Virus record (IMG/VR): IMGVR_UViG_3300037861_000339
Location: 1-21,051 of that record
DNA from: a virus
Length of the DNA stretch: 21,051 nt
Direction: 5' to 3' (one strand)
The position numbers were made by a program, and so were the translations under genes. Positions 13,809-20,971 of this stretch are shown here, piece by piece. The notes beneath the pieces are model-generated. The model worked only from the letters and a program-made list of their open reading frames with translations, did not search any database and had not been told where the DNA came from. How positions within the stretch are numbered: the first letter of the stretch is position 1; each line of letters begins with the position of its first letter.

Positions 13809-13945
13809 GGCTTATAACAGCACCTACAAAAAATTGGCGGTTCAGTGGATAAATGAAGTTTTGTGCTTCGTATCAAGTTTTGTGGTGGCAGACAGTTTAG
13901 TGCTTCGAAATCGCCAACTTCTTGTAGCTGCAAACCGTTGTAGGC
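13809..13945. repeat. attC-like 137-base imperfect palindrome
   Basis: Outer arms GCTTATAAC (13810-13818) and GTTGTAGGC (13937-13945) pair over 9 positions with two wobbles. Inner arms, CCTACAAAAAATTGGCGGTT (13823-13842) and the matching stretch AATCGCCAACTTCTTGTAG (13909-13927), pair with an unpaired AC on the left arm. About 66 bases of loop lie between. R''-L''-loop-L'-R' with an extrahelical base is the attC plan, and the length is within the attC range. It has no real ORF; the 71-codon frame across it is a shadow. Confidence 0.6.
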
Positions 13946-13966
13946 AAATTAAAAAATTACTCGCTT

Positions 13967-14158
13967 TTATCGTATTATCATAAAAAGACTAAACAACTGC
14001 AAAGCTAATGTTGGCAATTGTATTCCTAAAATTATACTCCTGTCTAAATGGATAGCTTTACCTATCACGTTTGTAAATATTGCTATTGGAATAATTGTCA
14101 ACACAACCCAAAGGAAACCGCCTTTTTCTGCTAATTTTTTCATCTTAGATTTTTCCAT
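13967..14158 (-). CDS. Small membrane protein with two predicted helices
   Basis: The 63 aa protein has a basic N-terminus and hydrophobic segments at about 15-33 and 43-61. It overlaps the end of the preceding 51 aa membrane protein gene by 14 bases. Translation may start at the ATG five codons later. Two short membrane proteins in tandem suggest a holin-like or accessory membrane function, but no lysis enzyme is nearby, so the role is open. Its stop is 22 bases from the right edge of the cassette. Confidence 0.55.
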   Translation of the reverse strand: MEKSKMKKLAEKGGFLWVVLTIIPIAIFTNVIGKAIHLDRSIILGIQLPTLALQLFSLFMIIR

Positions 14159-14300
14159 TTAAATAAAATAGTGAAGTGAGTAATAAAACAGCTACTATAA
14201 ACCCAATTGAAAACCCAAATAATCGGGCAACTCTTAGATCGTACTTTTGCTCTTGTTGCTCGTAATCATAGCTGTAAAGTGGTTTGTTTTCGTTTTTCAT
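14145..14300 (-). CDS. Small single-span membrane protein
   Basis: A TTG at 14330 keeps the frame open, but the ATG at 14300 (MKNENKPLYS) is the likely start, giving 51 aa. A polar, tyrosine- and glutamine-rich N-terminus is followed by one hydrophobic helix (FGFSIGFIVAVLLLTSLFYL). It overlaps the downstream membrane protein gene by 14 bases. No family recognised. Confidence 0.5.
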   Translation of the reverse strand: MKNENKPLYSYDYEQQEQKYDLRVARLFGFSIGFIVAVLLLTSLFYLNGKI

Positions 14301-14304
14301 GACT

Positions 14305-14673
14305 TTATTGTTTAAAAATTTCTGTTTCAATTTGATCCTCGTAACTATTTATGGTAACAATTAATCCCGGGTTGTACTCCTCTTCAGTGACTTTCTTCCT
14401 TCCAACCGCCGTTTGAGTATAATAATCAGATTGGATCATCGAGCAGTGCTTTTGTTTCACATACCCAAAACCTTCAAGTCCTTGAGCCGTACCGCTCATT
14501 GAAATTGCAACTGCTAGATGCTTTACAAAATCTTCTTGGCGACTTTCATCGTCAGTCGCCAAGAAGTGTTGAGACCATTCTTCAATTGTATCATTGGTAT
14601 AGATCGCATCATCTATTTCAATCTCGTATTCATCCGTTCTAACAACTTCTACTTTGTATTTAAGTATTGACAT
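14305..14673 (-). CDS. Accessory phage protein, function unknown
   Basis: The 122 aa acidic protein starts MSILKYKVEVVRTDEYEIEI, looks alpha/beta and soluble, and has no membrane segment. Its second half holds a GFGYVKQKH stretch and an acidic end. It lies 11 bases after the DUF7220 gene and shortly before two small membrane protein genes, in what seems one operon running from the primase gene. No motif identifies its job. Confidence 0.6.
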   Translation of the reverse strand: MSILKYKVEVVRTDEYEIEIDDAIYTNDTIEEWSQHFLATDDESRQEDFVKHLAVAISMSGTAQGLEGFGYVKQKHCSMIQSDYYTQTAVGRKKVTEEEYNPGLIVTINSYEDQIETEIFKQ

Positions 14674-14684
14674 GTTTTCGTTTT

Positions 14685-14903
14685 TTAAATGGTTCTTATG
14701 CTATTAAAAAGCCTTCTTATGATATAGCCCCTAGTAAATGAAACCACAAAAAATAGCAGTGTTATTTTTAAATTGGTTTCATGACTAATGATAATTCCAA
14801 ACTTTGGAAAAATAAAAAGCTGTACTGCAAAACTGGAAACTAATCCTACGATTGTGTTGGCTATGCTCTCTAGTACTGAGAGCCTTACTGGCTGGTTTTT
14901 CAT
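14685..14903 (-). CDS. DUF7220-type phage membrane protein
   Basis: I place the start at the ATG at 14903 (MKNQPVRLSV), though an ATG six codons earlier is possible. The product is 72 aa with two hydrophobic helices and a basic tail (FTRGYIIRRLFNSIRTI). The pattern (RLS-x2-E-x3-N-x4-G, then QLFIFPKFG, then TRGYIIRRLFN) fits the small phage protein family I know as DUF7220. Its role is not established. The start lies 3 bases past the stop of the upstream NUMOD1-like gene. Confidence 0.7.
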   Translation of the reverse strand: MKNQPVRLSVLESIANTIVGLVSSFAVQLFIFPKFGIIISHETNLKITLLFFVVSFTRGYIIRRLFNSIRTI

Positions 14904-14905
14904 AT

Positions 14906-15214
14906 TTATATTTTTTCCCATTTAAAACCTCCACCAAATTCTATGTTCCCATTCACAGCAGAATAAATTTGTTGTAATGGAACTCCTGTTTTTTGATGCG
15001 CTTCAACAACACTTTTAAACTCAATTTTTTCATTTCCGACATACTGAACTACCGGCTGACCTTTGTTACTGTTATACCAGTTCCCCTTTTTATAACCGAG
15101 AGGAGAATTGATTAAATTAACTAAATCCTCTTCAGTCCATTTAGAGCGGTTTTTATTCCACAAGTAATGATGTGGAAATTTTCTAAGCTGTTCTAATTCT
15201 TCTTGTTTTGTCAT
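14906..15214 (-). CDS. Small protein with a C-terminal NUMOD1-like DNA-binding module
   Basis: The 102 aa protein ends in a segment (EAHQKTGVPLQQIYSAVNGN, then GGGFKWEKI) with the NUMOD1 pattern: a small helix-turn-helix and a terminal GGFxW. NUMOD1 modules are DNA-binding parts of homing endonucleases, but no nuclease motif is present here. The N-terminal half is charged and contains a tryptophan- and leucine-rich stretch (NKNRSKWTEEDLVNLINSPL). It may be a stand-alone DNA-binding protein or a nuclease remnant. Confidence 0.6.
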   Translation of the reverse strand: MTKQEELEQLRKFPHHYLWNKNRSKWTEEDLVNLINSPLGYKKGNWYNSNKGQPVVQYVGNEKIEFKSVVEAHQKTGVPLQQIYSAVNGNIEFGGGFKWEKI

Positions 15215-15236
15215 AGTAAATATTTTTTTATTGGTT

Positions 15237-15515
15237 TTATAATAAATTGTTTCTTTTGCAAGTTTCCTTGTAGAGTTCTAGTATTTTTTCCCAAACAGAA
15301 GGCACTTTAATTTTTACCTTCTGCGGCCCTCTTGGAGTAAGTATCGATTCTTCTTTTATGTAAGAGGTGTTCTCATATATTTCTGAACCTACTTTCTCTC
15401 GACCGTTGCGATTGATAATGATCTTATATTTTCCAGAGTTTGATGCCTTCGGGTAAATAGTGATCAAATTATCATTGCATACTTTTGCGTATCGGTGAAA
15501 CTCTTTTGCGTCCAT
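15237..15515 (-). CDS. Small accessory phage protein, function unknown
   Basis: The 92 aa protein is basic, with a predicted strand-rich middle (KYKIIINRNGREKVGSEIY) and a helical end (WEKILELYKETCKRNNLL). Its ATG falls 2 bases after the stop of the primase gene, so it is part of the same transcript. A nucleic-acid-related role would fit its charge and position, but nothing in the sequence proves it. Confidence 0.6.
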   Translation of the reverse strand: MDAKEFHRYAKVCNDNLITIYPKASNSGKYKIIINRNGREKVGSEIYENTSYIKEESILTPRGPQKVKIKVPSVWEKILELYKETCKRNNLL

Positions 15516-15517
15516 AA

Positions 15518-18500
15518 TTAAAAGATATCAGGTATAGTAATTTGCTTATCGTCATCCTCTCCAAAATCTACAATACCAAGGCGTTTCATTATCGAATAAT
15601 TGAAAGCGTAACCACTAGTAGCCTTGCTCCCGATTCTTCTGGTTTTGTACGGGCCTATGTAATACTTCTTTGATTTCAAGTAGTTTCTTATTGTTGTCAT
15701 CCCGATCAGTTCCTCTCCTTGTCGCTTAGTAACTTCCTTCTGGTAATCTTGCCAAACCTTAGAAAAATTGATAAATAAAATTTGATCGTTGTCTTTATTA
15801 TTAAAAGTCTCTACTTCGTTTTTCTTAGGAGAATACTTGAAGCTTCCAGCGCGCTCAATGTCATAATCCTCTCCATTTCTAACTACCGTTACAGGCGTTC
15901 CTCCATGCTGTCCTGTGGGCGTGCTGGCTAGATATTCTACAATTCGCCAAAAAGCAGCTAGACCATCTGAGTCGGCAATAGTTTCTGAATTTTCAACAAT
16001 TGAGTCCGTTGTGAGCTTTAAATAGTTCTCATAAGTAAAAGGAAAATTGAATTTATCCTTGAGCATTTTTACGGTAACCAAAAGCTGGAGGTAATTGTCA
16101 AAAACTCGGTTCTGGTACTCCTGATCCTTCAAGGCTGCTTTCAACTCCTTTGAAGTTTCCGAGTAGACTTTAGTTAAGTTTTTTGCAAATTCATCACGGT
16201 GCTTAATTGTGTCCAGGATAAAAGAGGAGATCCCTGTTTTGTTCCAAGCGATCAATTTATTGTAGTCTTCTTTTTCCTGCGAGGAGAACTCTCTATTTTC
16301 AAAGTTCGCAATTATTGATCTTGAAGGAAGCGCACCATCATCCCTAGTGGGCAAGTATTGCCCAGAATAGTAAACCGCTGAGTTGATCTTATCTACCGTA
16401 GTTCTATTGCTTTCAAATCCTTTTCCTTTTTCACGGCCTATTCCGTTCCAGGTTCCTTTCAAAGTCTGGTGCATCGCTTCGTCAATATCGTCGCGCATTT
16501 CGTCACAAAACACTATTGTGTTTTTGCACCTGGTTAATCTTCGAGACAAACCTACAAGTGTAGAAGTGTTCAGCTCCAGAGGATTTAAGTTCCAATAAAA
16601 AAACGCTTGCATACATGAGCCAAAACCTGATTTACCACTATCCTTTTGGCCGAAACCACCAAATAAGGGAAAGAAGTTGTAATGCTGGATGAATAAATCT
16701 CTAAAATTTGCAGCTAAACAAAACGCAACCCCTAGTTTCCCTTTATCACCAAAAACCGTTACAATTTGGTTTGCCCATTGATCTAAGGAAACCGGGGCTT
16801 CTTTATGAATAAAGTGGCGATCATTCTCAAATGGGTCATCGCCTTCATTAGCTGATTTGTATATTTCAGAATGCGAGGGCGAATAGAAATGAGTGATATC
16901 AGAGCGGTATTCGCTGTCTGTTTTTTCTAAACCTTCCACATGCACAATACCATATTTATTTACTTTGTGAAAACTCTTATCATGATACACACCATCTGCA
17001 AAAGCAAAAAACCCTTGGCGCTGCTGCCCTAAAATCTTTAACTCAGAGGCTGTTATAAAATCGCTCAATAATTTTTGAGAAATCAGCATAAAATCAATTC
17101 CTTTTGATTCTGGTTCGAAAGAGAAAAACCCTTCCATAATCAAACGTTCTTTGAATTTTGTCCAGTTAATTAAATCCGTACTTTCAAAATCAATTAATCT
17201 TTTATGACCCAGCGTATTGATCACTTCACAAAGACGTTTGTTATCTTGTCGACCTTCAACATGAAATAACGCTTCGACTCGAAAGTTTGTCCCTTTATAA
17301 AACGTTCCGCCACTATTAAACCAGTACGCATTCTCAATTTGGCAAAAACGATATTTCAAATATTCCTCTTTATTGGCACCTTCTGGAAGTCTTAAAAATT
17401 CATTTTCCTTTTTATCAACTTCCTTTGATGTTGCTTTTTTTGCTTTCTCACTCTCTTCCTCTTTATAAGAAATGATCGATTGAATTTGAGCCGGTTTTTG
17501 CTCGAGAATCTTGGCTACTTGTTTTACATATTCGGCTTGCAAAATCTTATTTGGAATCAAATTCAAAGTGATCGCAATCCCTTCTACCGATTCTGCTAAA
17601 AGGGTTGGGTCATACTTAGGATAGTCAGCAAGTTGCTTGTCAATGTCTTTTTCGCAATCGCTAATTTGTTTAAAAATTTTAGCATTTGATTTTTTGGCGA
17701 AATTGCGTTGGATAGAATCCATTTCTTTCATCAACTCATCCGTTACCAGTTGAAAGCGCAAACCCTCCGCTGAGCCTTCAAAATCCTTGCGTAGATCATT
17801 TTCTAACCAAACCAAGTCAGGGTGTTTCGCTTGCTGTTGCAAAACCTTGGCTTTCCAAATAATGGCATCTTCTTTTTTAGTTTCAATAAATTTATTGATA
17901 TCCTGTTTTTTGGATAGGCTGTCAGGGTCTTCGCCTTCAGGACAAATCACAACTTCTACCTTAAAACCGTGTCTTAAAAGAATATCAATGTCACGATGCA
18001 CCGCTCTCATCCCTGCAGCATCACCATCACGAAACAAAATCACATGTTTGCAAAATCGGTTTAAAAGGTTGGCGTGGCTTTCTGTCAAAGCGGTACCACA
18101 AGTAGCCACAGCATTTAGACATTCTGCTTGGTGCAAGGCTATTACATCCGTATACCCTTCTAATAGAATGGCTTTACCGGAGGTGTTTATTGTTTTTTTA
18201 GCTTGAAAAAGACCGTAGATTACTTTGTCTTTTTGGTACAATTTGGACTCCTTAGAGTTCATGTACTTAGCATATTTCTTTTCCTCTTCTTCTTCGCCTC
18301 TTCGCCCACCAAAACCTGCAATATTTCCCTTTTCATTTAGTATTGGAAACATTACTCTATTTCTAAAGAAGTCATAGGAAGCGCCATCTTTTGTATTGGT
18401 AAAACCTAGATTTTTAGCTAGTTCAAAATTTCCATTATTGATCGCTGGAGTCGAAATAAAACTTTTCTCATTTGGTGAAAACCCAACCATAAAGTCTTCT

Positions 18501-18958
18501 AAAATTTGATTCGAAAAACCACGATTTAACATCATTTGTTTTGCCCAATGATTTAATGGTAGTTCCGTAAATGCGTTCTGGTACTTTTCTGAGGCAAAGT
18601 CGACTAGTTTTTTCATGGAAAGAAACTCATCGTTTATTTTCTTTTGATCCTCGCTTTGATCGTCGTATTCCAGAACTATATTACAAATAGCTGCAGCCTT
18701 CTCGATCGCTTCATAATAGCCAATGGAATGCTTTTTCATCAGGAAAGAAACAGAGTTACCACCAAATCCTGCTGCATAATCAAAAAATACGTTTTTAACC
18801 GTATTTACATGACAGCTAGGACTTTTCTCAGTTACAAATGGTGAAAGGCAAAAGAAAGATGATCCTTTTTTTACAAGTGTTTCAGTATTTTCAAAAACGG
18901 TGTCAATTCTTGCTTCATCGATTATAGTATCAATAGATGTTTGTTTTATAAATCTCAT
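15518..18958 (-). CDS. Primase-helicase fusion for phage DNA replication
   Basis: I choose the ATG at 18958, which overlaps the TGA of the upstream gene as ATGA, giving 1146 aa. The N-terminus resembles the DnaG CHC2 domain (FFCLSPFVTEKSPSCHVNTV in part) but lacks the metal ligands: the CPxH His is replaced by Phe and the CxxC pair is absent. A Toprim primase core follows: ILLEGYTD at 264-271 and LFRDGDAAG at 308-316. After a connecting region comes a helicase-type ATPase with Walker A GFGQKDSGKS (768-777) and Walker B NTIVFCDE (813-820). A small C-terminal winged-helix-like region is likely (TTIRNYLKSKKYY). It should prime and unwind DNA at the phage origin. Confidence 0.88.
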   Translation of the reverse strand: MRFIKQTSIDTIIDEARIDTVFENTETLVKKGSSFFCLSPFVTEKSPSCHVNTVKNVFFDYAAGFGGNSVSFLMKKHSIGYYEAIEKAAAICNIVLEYDDQSEDQKKINDEFLSMKKLVDFASEKYQNAFTELPLNHWAKQMMLNRGFSNQILEDFMVGFSPNEKSFISTPAINNGNFELAKNLGFTNTKDGASYDFFRNRVMFPILNEKGNIAGFGGRRGEEEEEKKYAKYMNSKESKLYQKDKVIYGLFQAKKTINTSGKAILLEGYTDVIALHQAECLNAVATCGTALTESHANLLNRFCKHVILFRDGDAAGMRAVHRDIDILLRHGFKVEVVICPEGEDPDSLSKKQDINKFIETKKEDAIIWKAKVLQQQAKHPDLVWLENDLRKDFEGSAEGLRFQLVTDELMKEMDSIQRNFAKKSNAKIFKQISDCEKDIDKQLADYPKYDPTLLAESVEGIAITLNLIPNKILQAEYVKQVAKILEQKPAQIQSIISYKEEESEKAKKATSKEVDKKENEFLRLPEGANKEEYLKYRFCQIENAYWFNSGGTFYKGTNFRVEALFHVEGRQDNKRLCEVINTLGHKRLIDFESTDLINWTKFKERLIMEGFFSFEPESKGIDFMLISQKLLSDFITASELKILGQQRQGFFAFADGVYHDKSFHKVNKYGIVHVEGLEKTDSEYRSDITHFYSPSHSEIYKSANEGDDPFENDRHFIHKEAPVSLDQWANQIVTVFGDKGKLGVAFCLAANFRDLFIQHYNFFPLFGGFGQKDSGKSGFGSCMQAFFYWNLNPLELNTSTLVGLSRRLTRCKNTIVFCDEMRDDIDEAMHQTLKGTWNGIGREKGKGFESNRTTVDKINSAVYYSGQYLPTRDDGALPSRSIIANFENREFSSQEKEDYNKLIAWNKTGISSFILDTIKHRDEFAKNLTKVYSETSKELKAALKDQEYQNRVFDNYLQLLVTVKMLKDKFNFPFTYENYLKLTTDSIVENSETIADSDGLAAFWRIVEYLASTPTGQHGGTPVTVVRNGEDYDIERAGSFKYSPKKNEVETFNNKDNDQILFINFSKVWQDYQKEVTKRQGEELIGMTTIRNYLKSKKYYIGPYKTRRIGSKATSGYAFNYSIMKRLGIVDFGEDDDKQITIPDIF

Positions 18959-19239
18959 AAAGAAGCGGCTATTGATGCGTTCATACCTAATGTTTTCCAA
19001 GTGTTGAGAAGTGCAGGAGACTTCATTTGCGAAAAATAAAACTGGTGGTTGCTCCTTTCTTCTTTGTACTCCTCCATTGTAATTCCATAAAGATTAATTT
19101 GTTTGTGTAAGTATTTAAGTTCCTCTTTCAATGGAAAAGTAAGAGTGTCCATTTGTTTTTCAGTAAAAAAACCAGAACGTTCAAAGTTTTCTATTTGAAG
19201 CTCTATAAGTTCTATTTTTGGTATAATTAAATCATCCAT
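18955..19239 (-). CDS. Small replication-region protein, function unknown
   Basis: The 94 aa protein is helical and acidic at the start (IIPKIELIELQIENFERSG) and continues with amphipathic helices. Its stop TGA overlaps the ATG of the primase-helicase gene, so the two are translated together. An assembly or loading partner of the primase is a natural idea but not proven. A terminator-like hairpin lies 29 bases upstream. Confidence 0.65.
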   Translation of the reverse strand: MDDLIIPKIELIELQIENFERSGFFTEKQMDTLTFPLKEELKYLHKQINLYGITMEEYKEERSNHQFYFSQMKSPALLNTWKTLGMNASIAASL

Positions 19240-19267
19240 ATAATTTGATTTTAAATGTTTTTCGGTT

Positions 19268-19293
19268 AAAAAAGCCCAGCATTGCTACTGGGC
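19268..19293 (-). terminator. Intrinsic terminator between early and replication genes
   Basis: GCCCAG (19274-19279) pairs with CTGGGC (19288-19293) around an 8-base loop, and on the minus strand six T follow. It ends the early regulatory transcript. The replication genes that start 29 bases further on have no visible promoter of their own, so partial readthrough or antitermination may control them. Confidence 0.85.
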
Positions 19294-19351
19294 GATGGTA
19301 GTAGTCTCAAGCGTACAGCTTGAAAAAGGGTAAGAACGTGGGTAATGGGTT

Positions 19352-19507
19352 TTAAAACTTGGCTTTCGGGTTGATTGCCTTTATTTTTTTTCGATAAAAA
19401 CGTATGATTATATTCTTATCACTAACGTTCAAATCAGGGTCTAGTTCGACCTCATTAATCTTTATACTTAGAATAGCTATTTGATTTTTTTTAGTGATTA
19501 CGAACAT
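19352..19507 (-). CDS. 51 aa overlapping small protein
   Basis: An ATG inside the last codons of the LuxR-type gene opens a 51 aa frame, MFVITKKNQIAILSIKINEV, then ELDPDLNVSDKN, ending basic (FYRKKIKAINPKAKF). The 10-base overlap, the ending with a TAA and the well-balanced residue use suggest a real gene rather than chance. Family unknown. It accounts for most of the gap before the terminator; the rest (19294-19351) has a small CAAGC/GCTTG hairpin and no gene. Confidence 0.5.
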   Translation of the reverse strand: MFVITKKNQIAILSIKINEVELDPDLNVSDKNIIIRFYRKKIKAINPKAKF

Positions 19508-20067
19508 AATTTCAAGATTTGAAAATTATAGGCGACTGCCACTAATCGAGGTCTGGATAAAATCCCCAGTTTTTCGTACAGTTTTTGTTTTTTGGTTTCT
19601 AAAGTATTTATACACACTTTTAATTTTTCGGCAATTACTGGAATAGTGTCTTCAGTGGCTAAAAGATGGATCATATTAATTTCAAAAGGAGTAATAATAT
19701 GACCTTTGATTTTGAAGAAGCCGCAAACAATGCCTTCCATAGGACATTCACCTCTAAAGCCACACTCGTGATACTCTGATTCTGAAAACTTACCGTCAGC
19801 ATAATCGGCCATGAAATCATAACCTCCAAACTTGCATTCAGCAAATTTTTCTAGTTGTTTTTCTAAAGTATTAAAGCCTGAAAGTTCTAATGCTTGCACC
19901 GTTGCCGGAGAAGAAAACATTTCCTTTTTTAGTACTTTAATAAAATCAATTGGTAATTCAAATAGGTTCTTCACAACACCTGAGTGTGTGGCCATTACTT
20001 TACCATTTACAGAAAACAACTCAATGTTTTCGTCAATTAAACCGCTTGGAATTTGTATATTTGTCAT
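19498..20067 (-). CDS. LuxR-type transcription regulator with a four-cysteine middle
   Basis: The 189 aa protein ends in a GerE/LuxR helix-turn-helix (about 124-185: ITPFEINMIHLLATEDTIPV, then NTLETKKQKLYEKLGI). The middle has Cys78, Cys102, Cys108 and Cys115 in the form C-x23-CGFRGEC-x6-C, which could bind zinc or an iron-sulfur cluster. The N-terminal 70 residues carry no known motif. As the second gene of the early transcript it may activate later phage genes. No receiver domain is present, so it is not a classical response regulator. Confidence 0.78.
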   Translation of the reverse strand: MTNIQIPSGLIDENIELFSVNGKVMATHSGVVKNLFELPIDFIKVLKKEMFSSPATVQALELSGFNTLEKQLEKFAECKFGGYDFMADYADGKFSESEYHECGFRGECPMEGIVCGFFKIKGHIITPFEINMIHLLATEDTIPVIAEKLKVCINTLETKKQKLYEKLGILSRPRLVAVAYNFQILKLCS

Positions 20068-20095
20068 CGCTAGATTATTAGAAACCTCGTAAGAA

Positions 20096-20377
20096 TTAAT
20101 TTTCTTTTGAGGTTTTTTTTGTTAAACCAAATCGTTCTTTTACTTCTTTATTTTTATTACCAACTTCTACAAGTGCATTCATTATATCTTCATTAAATGC
20201 AGCTTCATCCGCTTTTTTGACCTTGATTATATAGCGCTTTGAAAAGCTTTTTTCAATTACTCCTGAGTCTTTCCACTTTTCTAAAACAATTAATGTTTGT
20301 TTAACATAGTTGTGCGGTAGGTTTTCCAAAGCATCATTAATATCTGATGGGGTGACTCCATTGTTTTTATTTTCCAT
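20096..20377 (-). CDS. First early gene, small charged protein
   Basis: The frame is open from a GTG at 20398, but the ATG at 20377 (MENKNNGVTP) is preferred, giving 93 aa. A helical segment (PSDINDALENLPHNYVKQTL) is followed by a lysine-rich beta stretch and more helix, with a basic C-terminus (GLTKKTSKEN). It is transcribed from the TACTTTTG promoter, divergent from the repressor. Early position suggests a regulator such as an antirepressor or Cro-like protein; no motif proves it. Confidence 0.6.
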   Translation of the reverse strand: MENKNNGVTPSDINDALENLPHNYVKQTLIVLEKWKDSGVIEKSFSKRYIIKVKKADEAAFNEDIMNALVEVGNKNKEVKERFGLTKKTSKEN

Positions 20378-20420
20378 ATTATTAGTATCTTTGTTCACTG
20401 TTTATACGTTATTAGTTCAC

Positions 20421-20451
20421 CAAAAGTAAATCAATTAATTGACAAAGTCAA
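20421..20451 (-). promoter_or_regulatory. Early promoter (TTG-N20-TACTTTTG)
   Basis: On the minus strand TTG (20451-20449) and TACTTTTG (20428-20421) are 20 bases apart and fit the Bacteroidetes consensus. The predicted start is shortly before the 93 aa gene. The operator palindromes lie between and over the two boxes, so a bound repressor would block this promoter directly. Confidence 0.65.
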
Positions 20452-20452
20452 T
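20431..20452. promoter_or_regulatory. Overlapping operator palindromes in the lysogeny switch
   Basis: TCAATTAATTGA (20431-20442) is a perfect 12 bp palindrome, and ATTGACAAAGTCAAT (20438-20452) is a perfect 6-3-6 inverted repeat that shares its left arm. Three ATTGA/TCAAT half-sites result. They sit between the divergent genes and over the early promoter. For the repressor gene a weak mirror promoter (TTG at 20439-20441, N20, TACTTATT) also overlaps them, so one protein could set both directions. Confidence 0.6.
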
Positions 20453-20484
20453 AAAAAACTTTACTTATTTTAAAAATATTTATT

Positions 20485-20850
20485 ATGCACGTCCAAACCG
20501 AAAAAATTAAGCAACTGATTGAAGTGTATGGAAAGAGTCAAAATTATGAAGACAAAGCCCACACAAAGCGGTTTTGCGAAGACTTTTCATTGAGCTACAC
20601 CCAGTGGAATGCATACCTTAGAGGAGCACAAAATATAGGTATAAAAATTATCGAGCAATTGATTGATATTTTTCCAAACTTAAACTTGAACTGGCTTTTA
20701 AAAGAGGAAACGAATATGTTTATAGGACAAGATATACCAGGAATGGTATCAGAACCAAGTTCAAAATATGGTAAAAACATTACGAATTTAGATCTATTAA
20801 AAAAACTAGAAGAAATACAAAAAGAAGTCCATAAAATGGCTGAAAAATAA
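20485..20850 (+). CDS. HTH repressor, probable lysogeny regulator
   Basis: The only plus-strand gene of the phage set, 121 aa. Residues about 15-62 form a small helix-turn-helix domain of the Bacteroidetes Xre type (FCEDFSLSYTQWNAYLRGAQ, then IIEQLIDIFPNLNLNWLL), where the FPxLNxxWLL ending is typical. The remaining part is a proline/serine linker and a coiled-coil end (LDLLKKLEEIQKEVHKMAEK), good for dimerisation. There is no peptidase domain, so it is not a LexA-like self-cleaving repressor. It is divergent from the early operon with palindromes between, and ends before a strong plus-strand terminator. Confidence 0.78.
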   Translation: MHVQTEKIKQLIEVYGKSQNYEDKAHTKRFCEDFSLSYTQWNAYLRGAQNIGIKIIEQLIDIFPNLNLNWLLKEETNMFIGQDIPGMVSEPSSKYGKNITNLDLLKKLEEIQKEVHKMAEK

Positions 20851-20940
20851 AAACGTGTCTTGCAAATGACACAGCAAAAAACTTAAAACGTTTATTTATA
20901 GCTAGTTAACTTGATAAAAAATGTACTGGAGGTACCACTT

Positions 20941-20971
20941 AAAAACCTGGATATGTCTATCCGGGTTTTTT
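20941..20971 (+). terminator. Intrinsic terminator after the repressor gene
   Basis: A 13 bp stem with one wobble (20941-20953 with 20958-20970) and a four-base TGTC loop, followed by T. It is about 90 bases beyond the repressor stop; the gap also holds a small GTGTC/GACAC hairpin near 20856. It would work in both directions. The last 80 bases of the window show no gene I can support. Confidence 0.85.

Larger units (their letters stand above)
11540..13937. mobile_element. Integron-cassette-like unit carrying an R-M system
   Basis: The unit starts at G/TTATAAGCC (crossover after G11539) and ends at G/TTGTAGGC (crossover after G13937). The left-edge 10-mer GTTATAAGCC is exactly complementary to GGCTTATAAC at 13809-13818, which opens a 137-base imperfect palindrome. 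This is the geometry of an integron gene cassette: the cassette 5' end is complementary to the outer arm of its own attC. Inside are one endonuclease and one methyltransferase gene, visibly more AT-rich than the phage genes. No integrase gene is in the window. The cassette reading is inferred; the boundaries are directly seen. Confidence 0.6.

Noticed and set aside
13718-13933. 71-codon minus-strand frame over the region upstream of the methyltransferase
   Set aside because: It reads through the attC-like palindrome and promoter region; the residue make-up (runs of F, C and L) is that of a translated repeat.
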